A stretch of DNA of 64,000 nt from JAXHUH01 sp034211175 (GTDB lineage Bacteria > Actinomycetota > Acidimicrobiia > Acidimicrobiales > CAIXPF01), in contig JAXHUH010000205.1 in assembly GCA_034211175.1 (NCBI GenBank), positions 17,847 to 81,846 on the forward strand, given 5' to 3'. This document shows, piece by piece, positions 51,014 through 59,243 of this stretch. Position 1 is the stretch's first letter, and every line of letters begins with the position of its first letter. The notes beneath the pieces are model-generated. The model had not been told where the DNA came from. It saw nothing but the letters and a program-made list of their open reading frames with translations, and ran no database searches. Made by a program: the position numbers and the translations under genes.

Positions 51014-51745
51014 ATGCAGACACCACCGATCGTGTCGCCCGAGGAGTGGGAAGAGGCCCGCCTCCGCCTCCTCGTGAAGGAGAAGGAGCTGACGAAGGCT
51101 CGTGACCGGATGGCCGCCGAGCGCCGGCGGATGCCGTGGATGGAGGTGCGCGGGGACTACCAGTTCGAGGGCCCGTCCGGCACGGCGAGCCTCCTCGACC
51201 TGTTCGAGGGTCGGACGCAGCTCATTCTGTACCGGGCCTTCTACGAGCCCGGGGTGCACGGCTGGCCCGACCACGCGTGCGTCGGCTGCTCGATGGTCGC
51301 CGACCAGGTCGCCCACGTCGCCCACCTCAACAACCGGGACACCACGCTCGTGTTCGCATCCCGCGCCCCGCAGCCCGACATCCGTCGGGTGAAGGCCCGC
51401 ATGGGCTGGGAGATGCCGTGGTACACGATCACTGACGGCTTCGACGCCGACTTCGACGTCGACCAGTGGCACGGCACGAACGCGTTCATCCGTGACGGCG
51501 ACCGGGTGTTCCGCACGTACTTCGTCAACAACCGGGGCGACGAGGTGATGGGTGGCACGTGGAGCTACCTCGACCTGACGGCGCTCGGCCGCCAGGAGGA
51601 GTGGGAGGACTCACCGGAGGGCTACCCGCAGGGCCCGCCGTACGAGTGGTGGGTGTGGCACGACGAGGCGCCGGAGACCGGCGTGGACCGGCCCGGGCTC
51701 ACCCAGCTCCGGATCGCGCAGTCGACCGGCGCCCGGCCATCGTGA
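51014..51745 (+). CDS. DUF899 thioredoxin-like protein
   Basis: A 243-residue DUF899 protein. The start SPEEWEEARLRLLVKEKELTKARDRMAAERRRMPW is characteristic, followed by GPSGTASLLDLFEGRTQLILYRAFYEPGV (positions 51173-51259) and a Cys pair CVGC at residues 89-92. DUF899 proteins have a thioredoxin-like fold, and redox activity or binding is suspected but unproven. GAGGAG stands 7-8 nt before the ATG at 51014. The stop overlaps the start of the next small gene (GTGA). It lies 134 bp downstream of the ArsR gene. Confidence 0.92.
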   Translation: MQTPPIVSPEEWEEARLRLLVKEKELTKARDRMAAERRRMPWMEVRGDYQFEGPSGTASLLDLFEGRTQLILYRAFYEPGVHGWPDHACVGCSMVADQVAHVAHLNNRDTTLVFASRAPQPDIRRVKARMGWEMPWYTITDGFDADFDVDQWHGTNAFIRDGDRVFRTYFVNNRGDEVMGGTWSYLDLTALGRQEEWEDSPEGYPQGPPYEWWVWHDEAPETGVDRPGLTQLRIAQSTGARPS

Positions 51746-51927
51746 TCGCCCACGTCGGCGGCCTGCCGATCGAGGAGGTGGTGCCGCTGCTGCTCAGCGG
51801 CGGCGGCGCCTTCGTGCTCCTCCGGCTCAGGACCCTCCGGATGCGACGGCGGCCGCTGCGCCGGCGACGTGCCGGTCGAGCGGCCGGGGCCGAGGGCACG
51901 ACGAGCCGTCGGCCCATCGCCGGCTGA
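51742..51927 (+). CDS. Small membrane-associated protein downstream of DUF899 gene
   Basis: A 61-residue protein: IAHVGGLPIEEVVPLLLSGGGAFVLLRLR, then an Arg-rich tail. The short hydrophobic stretch followed by basic residues suggests a membrane anchor with the positive end in the cytosol. Translational coupling to the DUF899 gene (GTG within its stop) supports a real gene. No named family is recognised. Confidence 0.6.
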   Translation: MIAHVGGLPIEEVVPLLLSGGGAFVLLRLRTLRMRRRPLRRRRAGRAAGAEGTTSRRPIAG

Positions 51928-52207
51928 CGCGATGTGCGCCCGCGCCCCGACGTCTCCTGGCGTCGGTGCGCGGGCGGCCCGCGTCTCCGCGGTGCGCACC
52001 ACCTGCAGGGCTGTCGGTCTCGACCGCACCGTCGGCGCCCGTCCGCACCGTCGGCGCCCGTCCGCACCGTCGCCGTCACGAAGCGCCTGCGGTCCCCGGC
52101 CGCGGTGACGACGCCCCCTCCGCCGGCGAAGTCGCGGTCGTCGGGCGTCGATCCCCGGGGTGAGCTGTGCGGTACCGGAGCTGCGCTCGTCGAGCACGAG
52201 GCGGAGC
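51928..52207. other. Gap with short direct repeats, no gene seen
   Basis: The open frames here are Arg/Ala-rich and uneven in codon use. The middle contains the 19-bp repeats at 52024-52080. The 3' end of the VapC-like gene borders the right side. Confidence 0.5.
52024..52080 (+). repeat. Three 19-bp tandem repeats
   Basis: The unit CCGCACCGTCGGCGCCCGT occurs at 52024-52042 and 52043-52061. A degenerate third copy at 52062-52080 keeps the first 12 bases. There is no coding role; it is probably a slippage product. Confidence 0.8.
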
Positions 52208-52582
52208 TCAGCACCCGAGCAGCTGCACGTCGTACTGCTCGAGGCGGGCGTCGCGGGTGACGATGGTGAGCGACTCGAGTTGGGCCTGGGCGATGAGGAT
52301 CCGGTCGAACGGGTCGCGGTGGTGCGGCGGGAGCGAGCGGACGTGCTCTGCGTGGTCGAAGGTGACGGGGAGCGGCTCGAAGCCCTCGGTCGTCGCCTCG
52401 GCGCCGAGGTCGCCGTCGAAGCGGAGCTTCCCGAGGCCGCGCTTGATCGACGCCTCCCAGATCGACGCCGCGCTGACCAGGACGAGCTCGTCGCCCTCGG
52501 TGATCCTGGCCATGGCCGTCTCGGCCATCGCCGCGCCGGTGAGCCACCAGAGCAGCGCGTGGGTGTCGAGGAGGAGCGTCAT
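52208..52582 (-). CDS. VapC-like PIN-domain toxin
   Basis: A 124-residue type II toxin. The PIN acidic residues are visible in LLLDTHALLWWL (first Asp), ASIWEASIKRGLGKL (Glu), HHRDPFDRILIAQAQ (Asp pair) and TIVTRDARLEQY (last Asp). It resembles the Sll0205-like PIN group, with HALLWW and DPFDR. These toxins cleave RNA. The ATG at 52582 is chosen because the family begins MxLLLDTH. The antitoxin gene ends 55 bp upstream. Confidence 0.92.
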   Translation of the reverse strand: MTLLLDTHALLWWLTGAAMAETAMARITEGDELVLVSAASIWEASIKRGLGKLRFDGDLGAEATTEGFEPLPVTFDHAEHVRSLPPHHRDPFDRILIAQAQLESLTIVTRDARLEQYDVQLLGC

Positions 52583-52637
52583 GCTCGTCCCCGGAGGGAC
52601 GCGCCGGGCGGTGTGGACGGCCCGGAGCGGGAACGGG

Positions 52638-52874
52638 TCACGTGCGCTCGCCCTCGAAGAGGTCTGCGATCTCCTCGTCGGGGTCGTCGAAGTCGTCGGC
52701 GATCTGGATCCGGCCCCGCAGCCGGCCGGGAACGCGCGCCTTGGGTGCCTCGACGTACGGCACGAGCCTGGCGACCGGCCGCCCGGATCGGCCAATGATG
52801 ATGTCCTCGCCGGCGGCGGCCTTCTCCACGAGCCGCGATAGCTGGGTCTTGGCCTCGTGCATGTTCACGATCAT
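52638..52874 (-). CDS. Phd/YefM-family antitoxin
   Basis: A 78-residue antitoxin. The N-terminal DNA-binding region is MHEAKTQLSRLVEKAAAGEDIIIGRSGRPVARLVPY, typical of Phd/YefM. The acidic tail IADDFDDPDEEIADLFEGE should wrap the toxin. On its strand TAGACT (52886-52881) is followed by six nt and the ATG at 52874, so the mRNA is probably leaderless. It represses its own operon together with the PIN toxin downstream. Confidence 0.92.
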   Translation of the reverse strand: MIVNMHEAKTQLSRLVEKAAAGEDIIIGRSGRPVARLVPYVEAPKARVPGRLRGRIQIADDFDDPDEEIADLFEGERT

Positions 52875-52880
52875 GAGCTA

Positions 52881-52886
52881 AGTCTA
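52881..52886 (-). promoter_or_regulatory. -10 (TAGACT) of the Phd/PIN operon
   Basis: It sits six nt before the ATG at 52874 on the minus strand, the same spacing as at other leaderless genes in the window. No clear -35 was found. Confidence 0.5.
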
Positions 52887-53039
52887 GCCCGGTTGACCCG
52901 CTGGCTCGCCGTCCCCTGCGACGCCGAGGCCCGCGACGACGCGCCTCGGATGTCTCAGGGGTCTCCACTGTCGGCGGGCTCACCCAGGGGCCGCCGCCCC
53001 GGCCGTTGCCGGCCCGCTCACCGATCGCCGGGCGGCCAC

Positions 53040-54243
53040 CGGGGCTGGCTCGCCTCCAGCTGCTCGCGGAGGGCACGACGTGGATGGTGCGGCTCCATGC
53101 CGACGAGGTGGCGGAGGAGCGTGCGCGTCCACCCACAGCTGACGCCGTTGATGTGGTGGCTGCTGGAGGAGGAGTCCGTGCCGCTGGTCGACGCCGACGG
53201 CTGCCCGGCCGGGGAGGCTCGGGCCGACCGGGCGCGCATCGACGGGCGGCCGGTCGAGGTCGGCCTCGAGCAGGAACGCGGTGCCATGCCGTGCGTCCGC
53301 GACTCGGCGAAGCCGTGCCCGCTCGTCGACTGGCCGACCAGGCGTATGCGCCAACGCGCATCAGCGTGTTCCTGGCCCCGCTCGGCGTCGCGGGGCTCCA
53401 TCAGTCAGCCGGAACGGTCGAGTGCCTCGAGCAAGGTCGGCAGGTCCCGCGTGACCGTCGCCCACAGGATGTCCAGGTCGATGTCGAAGTAGTGGTGGAC
53501 GAGTCGGTCTCGCATCCGCGCTGCTGCGGACCACGCGACATGGGGATCCTCGGCGCTGCTGCGGACCCGAGCTACCGCCCTGTCCGACGGCGACCGGGAC
53601 GAGGCGACGCAGCTCCTGGAGGAGGTCGAGCCGTTCGCCTGTCGACGCCCACGCGTGAGGGTGGGCCGCAACGAGCGCTGTCCGTGCGGGTCGGGGCCGG
53701 AAGTTCAAGGTGTGCCATCTGAGGCGGGAGCGGCACCCGCTGGGCGAACCGTGCGGGGTGGCTGTTCGAGAAGCAGATGCGGTTCCTTCGGCGGAACGAC
53801 CCGAGGGACGCCGGGCGGCTGGTGGCCCGTGCGGTCGATCCCGGGAGTGGCCGACGGCGTACCAGCAGTTGATCGACCTCCGGTACTTCGACGACGTGCG
53901 CGTGCACGAGGGCGGCGTCGCCGAGCCGTTCCCGAGCGAGCGCGGCGAGCTGCTGCCGGCGGGCGACCTGGAGCTCGCCGACGAGTGGCTGTACACGGAT
54001 CGGTCGGTGTCCGAGCTCGTGGCCGTCGATGGCGCGCGGATGGAGCTGCGCGACGTGGAGCGCGGACAGCGGATCACCGTGGCCAACGCCGTTGACGTCG
54101 CAGCCGGGCCGTGCGCGCTGTGCGTCGGCCGGCCGCTGCCGGTGGGCCGGGCGTACCGCTCCTTCGCCGGGCTGGTCCCCCTCGTCCCCGAGCTGGTGGA
54201 CGACATGCTGGAGGCGATCATCGACCGCGATCCCCTCGGTCCT
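53040..54243 (+). pseudogene. Broken SEC-C gene
   Basis: Pieces of the large SEC-C family occur in several frames. LLAEGTTWMVRLHADEVAEE (about 53060-53120) and LTPLMWWLLEEESVPLVDADGCPAGE (about 53140-53215) match the N-terminal domain of the genes at 11016 and 16456. ATQLLEEVEPF, VGRNERCPCGSG and, after a base change of frame, KFKVCHLRRERHPL (about 53600-53745) match the zinc motif. WLFEKQMRFLRRNDPRDAGRLV (another frame, 53758-53823), then VHEGGVAEPF and ITVANAVD, match the C-terminal half. At least four frameshifts are needed. The middle ~300 codons are missing and partly replaced by a HepT fragment. Confidence 0.75.
53405..53563 (-). pseudogene. HepT (DUF86) RNase 3' remnant
   Basis: About 52 codons match the C-terminus of HepT toxins: DPHVAWSAAARMRDRLVHHY (which contains the R-x4-H-x-Y catalytic motif), FDIDLDILWATVTRDLPTLL and the stop at 53405. 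The N-terminal ~60 residues and the MntA nucleotidyltransferase partner are absent. It lies antisense inside the broken SEC-C gene, so an old HepT/MntA module was probably inserted or rearranged here. Confidence 0.7.
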
Positions 54244-54301
54244 CGTGCGGAGCCTGATGCTGGCCGGTGCCGCGAGCGTGCCTCGAAAGCGTCTTGGTGG
54301 C

Positions 54302-54511
54302 ATGGGGACCACGCGGACGACGTTCACGCTCGATGACGCTCTCGTGGCCGAGGCACGACGCCTCGGGGTCAACATCTCCGCCGCGGCCCGGGAAGGGGTC
54401 GCCGCCGCCGTTCGGTCGGCGCGCGCCGACGCCGATCGCGTCGCCTACCGGGAGCACACGGAGAACGCCGACGACTTCTGGACCACCGCCGAGTCCTGGC
54501 GGGAGGAGTGA
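54302..54511 (+). CDS. CcdA-like ribbon-helix-helix antitoxin
   Basis: A 69-residue protein: TRTTFTLDDALVAEARRLGVNISAAAREGVAAAVR is a ribbon-helix-helix DNA-binding domain, and EHTENADDFWTTAESWREE is a toxin-binding tail of the CcdA type. The stop overlaps the GTG start of the frameshifted MazF-like gene by 4 bp, so the original unit was an antitoxin-toxin operon. No ribosome site or clear -10 stands before the ATG at 54302. Confidence 0.78.
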   Translation: MGTTRTTFTLDDALVAEARRLGVNISAAAREGVAAAVRSARADADRVAYREHTENADDFWTTAESWREE

Positions 54512-54812
54512 GGCGGGGGAGGTCTGGCCCGCCGAGGTCGGCCGCACGCGCCGGCCCTTGCTCGTGCCCACCCGCACCGAGGTGCTCGACGTGCGCGCGC
54601 TGGTCTCGGTGGCCGAGGTCACGACCTCGGCACGTGGTCTGGTAGCGGAGGTCGAGCTCGACCACGCCGGCGTGGGCCTCGAGCGGCCGTCCGCGGTGAA
54701 CTGCGACGGCCTCCACACCGTGGCCCGAACGACGCTCACCACCCGGGTCGGCGAGGTCGACGAGGCCGTGATGCGGCGTGTCTGCTCGGCTGTGAGCTAC
54801 GCGCTCGGCTGT
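54508..54812 (+). pseudogene. MazF/PemK-like toxin with early frameshift
   Basis: From about codon 5 the sequence encodes a typical MazF-fold toxin: GEVWPAEVGRTRRPLLVPTRTEVLD, VAEVTTSARGL, AVNCDGLHTVARTTLTTRVGEVD and VCSAVSYALGC. The GTG at 54508 lies in another frame (VRRGRSG). One extra G in the G-run at about 54516-54520 would restore VRRGEVW, the normal family start. The frame also lacks a stop after the final Cys and runs on. Either a one-base deletion inactivated the toxin or the homopolymer was misread. Confidence 0.7.
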
Positions 54813-54991
54813 GAGGCTCGCGATCGCATCCGAACGGCGCAGCTGACGGGTCCTGGACGCCAATCGGCCACCGACGGCGTCGCGCATCGCCCCGGCCCGC
54901 CAGCTCGCATCAGATCAGTGCTCGGTCGGCCCGTCCGCTCGTGGGATGCTGCGAGGGCGGTTGGCGCAGGAGGGGCACGAGGGCTGGGGTG

Positions 54992-56167
54992 ATGGCCGAG
55001 ATCACGTTCGAGGGGTCGTGGCGAGAGATCGAGCGGATCAACCGCAGGGCGGAGGAAGCGGAACGCGCCGGCGACGTGGAGGGTGCGGTCGGCCTCCTCC
55101 GTGACGTGCTCGCCCACCCTTGTGCCCACCATCATGTTGCGGCCCACGAGGTGCTCGAGGAGATCCACCTGCTGTGGCGCCGGGCGCAGCGGTGGGACGA
55201 CGCGATCGCGGCGAAGCGGGAGGCGATCGCCGCCGGGTTCCGGTCCGTGCCCGACCCGGAGGCCGACATCGCCGAGTGCCTCGTCGGGGCCGGCCGCCGC
55301 CGGGAGGCCTACGCCCTGTTCGCCGAGCTGCGCCTCCGCGACACCGAGGACGTGTGGCTCAACAACTCGGCGGCGTTCGCATTCCGGGGTGTCGACGAGC
55401 GCGAGTCGCTGCGGTGGGCGCTCGACGGCATCGAGCTGGCGTTCGCCACCGGCGATCCCGACGGCGTCGCGATGCAGCTGCTCGAGTTGGCGGAGGCCAG
55501 CTGGGAGGCGTTGGGGGAGCCGGCCGACGCGTCGCTCGTCGCGAGGGTCGAGCGGTTCGTCGAGGACTGGTCGCCGGGCCGCCGCGACATCGACTGGGGC
55601 GATTCGGAGCGGGACGTGCTGCGCCCGTGCGCCCACTGCGGCTTCGACCCGGAGTGGACGCGGGCGGAGGACGAGGAGCGGGCGCGACGTGCCCGGCGAC
55701 GGGTGCTGGAGCAGTCCGCCCCCGAGGCGCTGGCCCGGCTCGACGCGACGTTCGGGGGCTCCGAGCCTCGCCGGTGCCTGTCGAAGCAGCCGCAGTACGG
55801 CCTGGCGTGGTTCCCCGCCGAGCAGTGGGCGGCCGCCCTCGAACGATGGCCGGAGCTCGCGGACGACTTGCCGACCGATCATCGGGAGTACAGCCGGCGC
55901 ATCGAGAGCCGGATGAAGTACCTCGCCCGGGAGATGCCGGGTGTGCCGCTGCGGGTCAGTCCGCTGGATGTGGAGCGGCTCGTGGAGCACGCCGCCGAGG
56001 CGGGTGAGGATCCGGGGTTAGGTGAGGGGCGCTCGTCCATGGCGGCCGAGGTCGTGCGGACCGGAGGTGCGCTGGCGTGGCCACCCGCACGCAACGAGCG
56101 CTGTTGGTGCGGCTCGGGCACGAAGTACAAGCGCTGCTGCGGGCCGGCCGCAGCCGCGGATCCTTGA
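54992..56167 (+). CDS. Short SEC-C protein with TPR-like N-terminus
   Basis: A 391-residue protein. Residues 10-160 are TPR-like (RINRRAEEAERAGDVEGAVGLL, then HEVLEEIHLLWRRAQRWDDAIAAKREAI). A CAHCGF pair at about 215 may bind metal. The SEC-C motif CWCGSGTKYKRCC begins at Cys371 at the very C-terminus. It is not a close copy of the 11016 and 16456 genes but belongs to the same class. No catalytic residues are recognised. The ATG at 54992 follows GAGGGCTGGGGTG. It lies between two toxin-antitoxin modules. Confidence 0.82.
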   Translation: MAEITFEGSWREIERINRRAEEAERAGDVEGAVGLLRDVLAHPCAHHHVAAHEVLEEIHLLWRRAQRWDDAIAAKREAIAAGFRSVPDPEADIAECLVGAGRRREAYALFAELRLRDTEDVWLNNSAAFAFRGVDERESLRWALDGIELAFATGDPDGVAMQLLELAEASWEALGEPADASLVARVERFVEDWSPGRRDIDWGDSERDVLRPCAHCGFDPEWTRAEDEERARRARRRVLEQSAPEALARLDATFGGSEPRRCLSKQPQYGLAWFPAEQWAAALERWPELADDLPTDHREYSRRIESRMKYLAREMPGVPLRVSPLDVERLVEHAAEAGEDPGLGEGRSSMAAEVVRTGGALAWPPARNERCWCGSGTKYKRCCGPAAAADP

Positions 56168-56285
56168 TGATCCCGACGCGAGGAAGACCGAGGTTGTGCG
56201 CGCGCGTGCGAACGCCTGGGCGTCACTGGTCCCGAGGGAGCTCGGCGTCGCGCCGCATCTGTACATCTCGCGCGGTCAGCAGCTG

Positions 56286-56291
56286 TACGCT
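56286..56291 (+). promoter_or_regulatory. -10 (TACGCT) of the second Phd/PIN operon
   Basis: Six nt separate it from the ATG at 56298. Two CTGTAC elements (56258-56263 and 56283-56288) flank the region and may be antitoxin-binding sites. Confidence 0.45.
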
Positions 56292-56297
56292 TGACTG

Positions 56298-56561
56298 ATG
56301 GACGTTGCTGTTACCGAGCTGCGTGCTCACCTGAGGGAGTGGCTGGATCGTGTGCGTGAGGGCGACGAGGTCGTCATCACCGAGCGGGGCCTGCCAGTGG
56401 CACGTCTGACCGGTCTCGATTCGACGGGGCTGCTCGACCGTCTCACGGACCAGGGAGTGATCGCCCGGCCGGAACGGTCGGATCGTCCGACTGCGACCGG
56501 CCGTCGTCGCCCACGGGCCGATCGGTCGATCTCGGACATCGTGAGCGAGCAGCGCCGGTAG
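56298..56561 (+). CDS. Phd/YefM-family antitoxin
   Basis: An 87-residue antitoxin: DVAVTELRAHLREWLDRVREGDEVVITERGLPVARLTGL is the Phd/YefM DNA-binding fold, and the basic/acidic tail ending ISDIVSEQRR should bind the toxin. The toxin GTG begins 3 nt after its stop. It differs clearly from the Phd protein at 52638, so the two modules are independent acquisitions. Confidence 0.9.
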   Translation: MDVAVTELRAHLREWLDRVREGDEVVITERGLPVARLTGLDSTGLLDRLTDQGVIARPERSDRPTATGRRRPRADRSISDIVSEQRR

Positions 56562-56564
56562 CTG

Positions 56565-57005
56565 GTGGCGATCGTCTACTTCGACGCGAGCGCGTTCGTG
56601 AAGCTCGTCGTCGAGGAGTCCGGGAGTGATCTGGCGTCGGCGCTGTGGGACGGGAGCGACGCCGTGGTCTCGAGCCGTCTGGCGTACCCGGAGGTCTGCG
56701 CAGCGCTGGCTGCCGCCCACCGCAACGACACGCTGACCGACGCCGACTACGAGGACGTCCGCGTCCCCTGGGACGATTTCTGGTCGGCCGTACGCCCGGT
56801 CGGGCTCACTCGTGCGATCGAGCAGGACGCAGGCGCGCTCGCACCACGGCGCGCGCTACGAGGCGCCGATGCGGTGCACCTCGCCAGCGCCCTCGTTGTT
56901 CGGAGCCCCGAGCTCGTGGTGGCGGCATGGGATCGCCGGCTCCACGGCGCTGCGGTCGCTGAGGGCCTCGCCGTGGCTCCCCGTTCGCTCGACGAGCCTG
57001 TCTGA
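56565..57005 (+). CDS. VapC-like PIN-domain toxin
   Basis: A 146-residue PIN protein: VYFDASAFVKLVVEE gives the first acidic residue, SSRLAYPEVCAAL the Glu, RGADAVHLASALV the next Asp and VAAWDRRLHGAA the last. It is the VapC group that begins YxDASAxVKL. A predicted RNase, neutralised by the preceding Phd protein. The start is GTG 56565 (CTG 56562 is less likely). Confidence 0.92.
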   Translation: MAIVYFDASAFVKLVVEESGSDLASALWDGSDAVVSSRLAYPEVCAALAAAHRNDTLTDADYEDVRVPWDDFWSAVRPVGLTRAIEQDAGALAPRRALRGADAVHLASALVVRSPELVVAAWDRRLHGAAVAEGLAVAPRSLDEPV

Positions 57006-57104
57006 CCGCGGACGGATGCCTGGGCCGCTGCGACATGGCCCCACGACGTACAACCGCAGGCGTTCTGATGCGTGCACGCCACCGGAGACGATAGGCAGGA
57101 GTCC

Positions 57105-59243
57105 GTGGACGCGGCACCTGACTACCTTCGGCGGCTCGACCTGGTCGAGGCGATCGAGCGCTTCGACCGAGATTCGCTGAAGGAGACGCTCGAAGCCGCA
57201 GGTGAGCAGCGCCGGCGGATCCTCGAGCTGTTCCCGGTGGAGGTGTGGCCGACGCTCCCGCTCGAGCGCTACGCGCTCGGTGGCGCCGAGGACACCTATT
57301 GCCGCCTGCTCGAGTTCGGTTCACCGAGCTTCGGCGGAATCGGCGGTGGCTCGGCGATGAAGCACATGATCTTCAAACGCCAGAACGGGCCGGGCTGGTA
57401 CTTCCCACCGGAGTACGAGAACGAGCACGAGGCGTGGGAGGCGGTCCGTGCCGGCTACGTCAAGCTCTTCGCCGCCGCGGACCGTGACGAGTTCGAGCAG
57501 ATCGACGACATCGCCGAGTTGTCGAAGGGGAAGGTGCTCCGGTCGAAGACGGCCGTCGTCTACCACCCCGACCGGCTGCTCCCGATCCACTCCGAGACCC
57601 ACCTCGACTACTGGGGCGAGGTCTTCGGGGTGGACATCGCCGGCCTCGGCCCGCTGGCGAAGAACCGTGCGTTGACCGACGCGCTGCTCGCCCGCACGGA
57701 GTTCGGGGGCTGGTCCCCGCTCGAGGTGTCACGGTTCATCTACTCCTGGTCGCCGCCGGACACCCGCCGGAACACGCTGAAGATCTCGCCGGGCGCCAAC
57801 GCAGAGTTGTGGGACGAGTGCCGTCGAGGCGGTTACATCGCGGTCGGGGCCGACGACATCGGCAACCTGCAGGACTTCCCCGACAAGGACTCGTTCCGCC
57901 AGCGCTACGCGGAGCTCTACGGTTCGAGTGGCCCGGTCGACGGCGTGCGTCGGGCCAACGACCTGTGGAAGCTCACGCAGCTGTCCGAGGGTGACGTGAT
58001 CCTCGCCGGACGGGGCGCCGACGAGGTGCTCGGCATCGGACGGGTGACATCGCAGGGCTACGAGTGGCGACCGGACCGCGAGACGCACCGGCACACCGTC
58101 TCCGTGCGGTGGGACCACACCGATCCGCTCGTGATGGACCAGCCCATCCGTGCGTGGGCTGCGGGCTCGATCGTCGACGTGAAGCCGGCCGACTACCACG
58201 CCATCCTCCTCGGGGCACACGGTGGTGGGGACGAGGAGTCCGTCGGCTACTCGCCGCCGGATCCCGTGCACCTGGAGGCGCAGCGGCTGCTCGACCGCAG
58301 CCGGCAGCTCATCTTCTACGGCCCGCCCGGCACGGGGAAGACGTACCGTGCCCGCCGCCATGCCGTCTGGTTGCTGGACGGCGGGCCTGACGAGCCATTG
58401 GCCAACCGGGTGTGGGCGGACCACGGCTACTTCCTCGACCGCGAGCGCGAGCTGAGCTCGTCGCCGACGGCCGATCGCACGCCCACGCGGACGGCGCCGC
58501 GCCTGACGAAGGTGACGTTCCACCCGACGTACGGCTACGAGGACTTCGTCGAGGGGTTCCGCCCGGTCGTCGAGGGTGAGGGCGACGGTCTCCGCCTCTC
58601 GCTCGAACCCGGCGTGTTCACGCAGGTGTGCCGCGCCGCCGCAGCCGATCCCGGGCGGCCGTACGTGCTGCTCGTCGACGAGATCAACCGGGGCAACATG
58701 CCGAAGATCTTCGGGGAGCTGATCACGCTGATCGAGGCCGACAAGCGCGGCATGACCGTCACGCTGCCCCAGAGCCGAGAGCTGTTCTCGGTGCCGCGTA
58801 ACGTGCTGATCATCGGGACGATGAACACCGCCGACCGGTCGATCCACCTCATGGACGCCGCCCTTCGCCGGCGCTTCGCCTTCCGTGAGCTCCTGCCCGA
58901 CCCGGGCCTGCTCGACGGCACCCAGGTGGGTGGAGTCGACCTCGGCGAGCTGCTCGAGGCGCTGAACGCACGAATCGCGGCGGAGTTCGGCCGGGAGAAG
59001 CAGGTCGGTCACTCGGTGCTCATGAACGGGCACGACCCGATCAAGAGCGCCCAGGCGCTGGCCGACGCGATCCGCTTCGAGCTCATGCCGCTGCTGCAGG
59101 AGTACTGCTACGGCGACTACCGGCACCTGGCCAACCTGGTCGGCGACGTGATCGTCGACACCGAGCGCCTGGTCCCGAACGACGAGGTGATCGACGACCC
59201 GGACGAGCTGGTCGTTGCCCTCAAGACCCATCTCGGTCTGTGA
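57105..59243 (+). CDS. mcrB: McrB-like AAA+ GTPase of a type IV restriction system
   Basis: A 712-residue protein. Residues 1-210 are an N-terminal specificity-type region (LEFGSPSFGGIGGGSAMKHMIFKRQNGPGWYF, positions 57311-57406). Residues about 220-370 look like an EVE/PUA-type modified-base reader (NAELWDECRRGGYIAVGADDIGNL, then EGDVILAGRGADEVLGIGRV). The AAA+ domain has Walker A GPPGTGKT (406-413), Walker B LLVDEINRG (Asp525, Glu526) and MNTADRSIHLMDAALRRRF. McrB hexamers hydrolyse GTP and drive the McrC nuclease on DNA carrying modified cytosine. The start is taken at GTG 57105 after CAGGAG; GTG 57072 is possible. It overlaps mcrC by 4 bp. Confidence 0.9.
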   Translation: MDAAPDYLRRLDLVEAIERFDRDSLKETLEAAGEQRRRILELFPVEVWPTLPLERYALGGAEDTYCRLLEFGSPSFGGIGGGSAMKHMIFKRQNGPGWYFPPEYENEHEAWEAVRAGYVKLFAAADRDEFEQIDDIAELSKGKVLRSKTAVVYHPDRLLPIHSETHLDYWGEVFGVDIAGLGPLAKNRALTDALLARTEFGGWSPLEVSRFIYSWSPPDTRRNTLKISPGANAELWDECRRGGYIAVGADDIGNLQDFPDKDSFRQRYAELYGSSGPVDGVRRANDLWKLTQLSEGDVILAGRGADEVLGIGRVTSQGYEWRPDRETHRHTVSVRWDHTDPLVMDQPIRAWAAGSIVDVKPADYHAILLGAHGGGDEESVGYSPPDPVHLEAQRLLDRSRQLIFYGPPGTGKTYRARRHAVWLLDGGPDEPLANRVWADHGYFLDRERELSSSPTADRTPTRTAPRLTKVTFHPTYGYEDFVEGFRPVVEGEGDGLRLSLEPGVFTQVCRAAAADPGRPYVLLVDEINRGNMPKIFGELITLIEADKRGMTVTLPQSRELFSVPRNVLIIGTMNTADRSIHLMDAALRRRFAFRELLPDPGLLDGTQVGGVDLGELLEALNARIAAEFGREKQVGHSVLMNGHDPIKSAQALADAIRFELMPLLQEYCYGDYRHLANLVGDVIVDTERLVPNDEVIDDPDELVVALKTHLGL

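Noticed and set aside
52024..52080. CRISPR or iteron array
   Set aside because: Only two perfect 19-bp copies and one partial, with no spacers and no replication gene.
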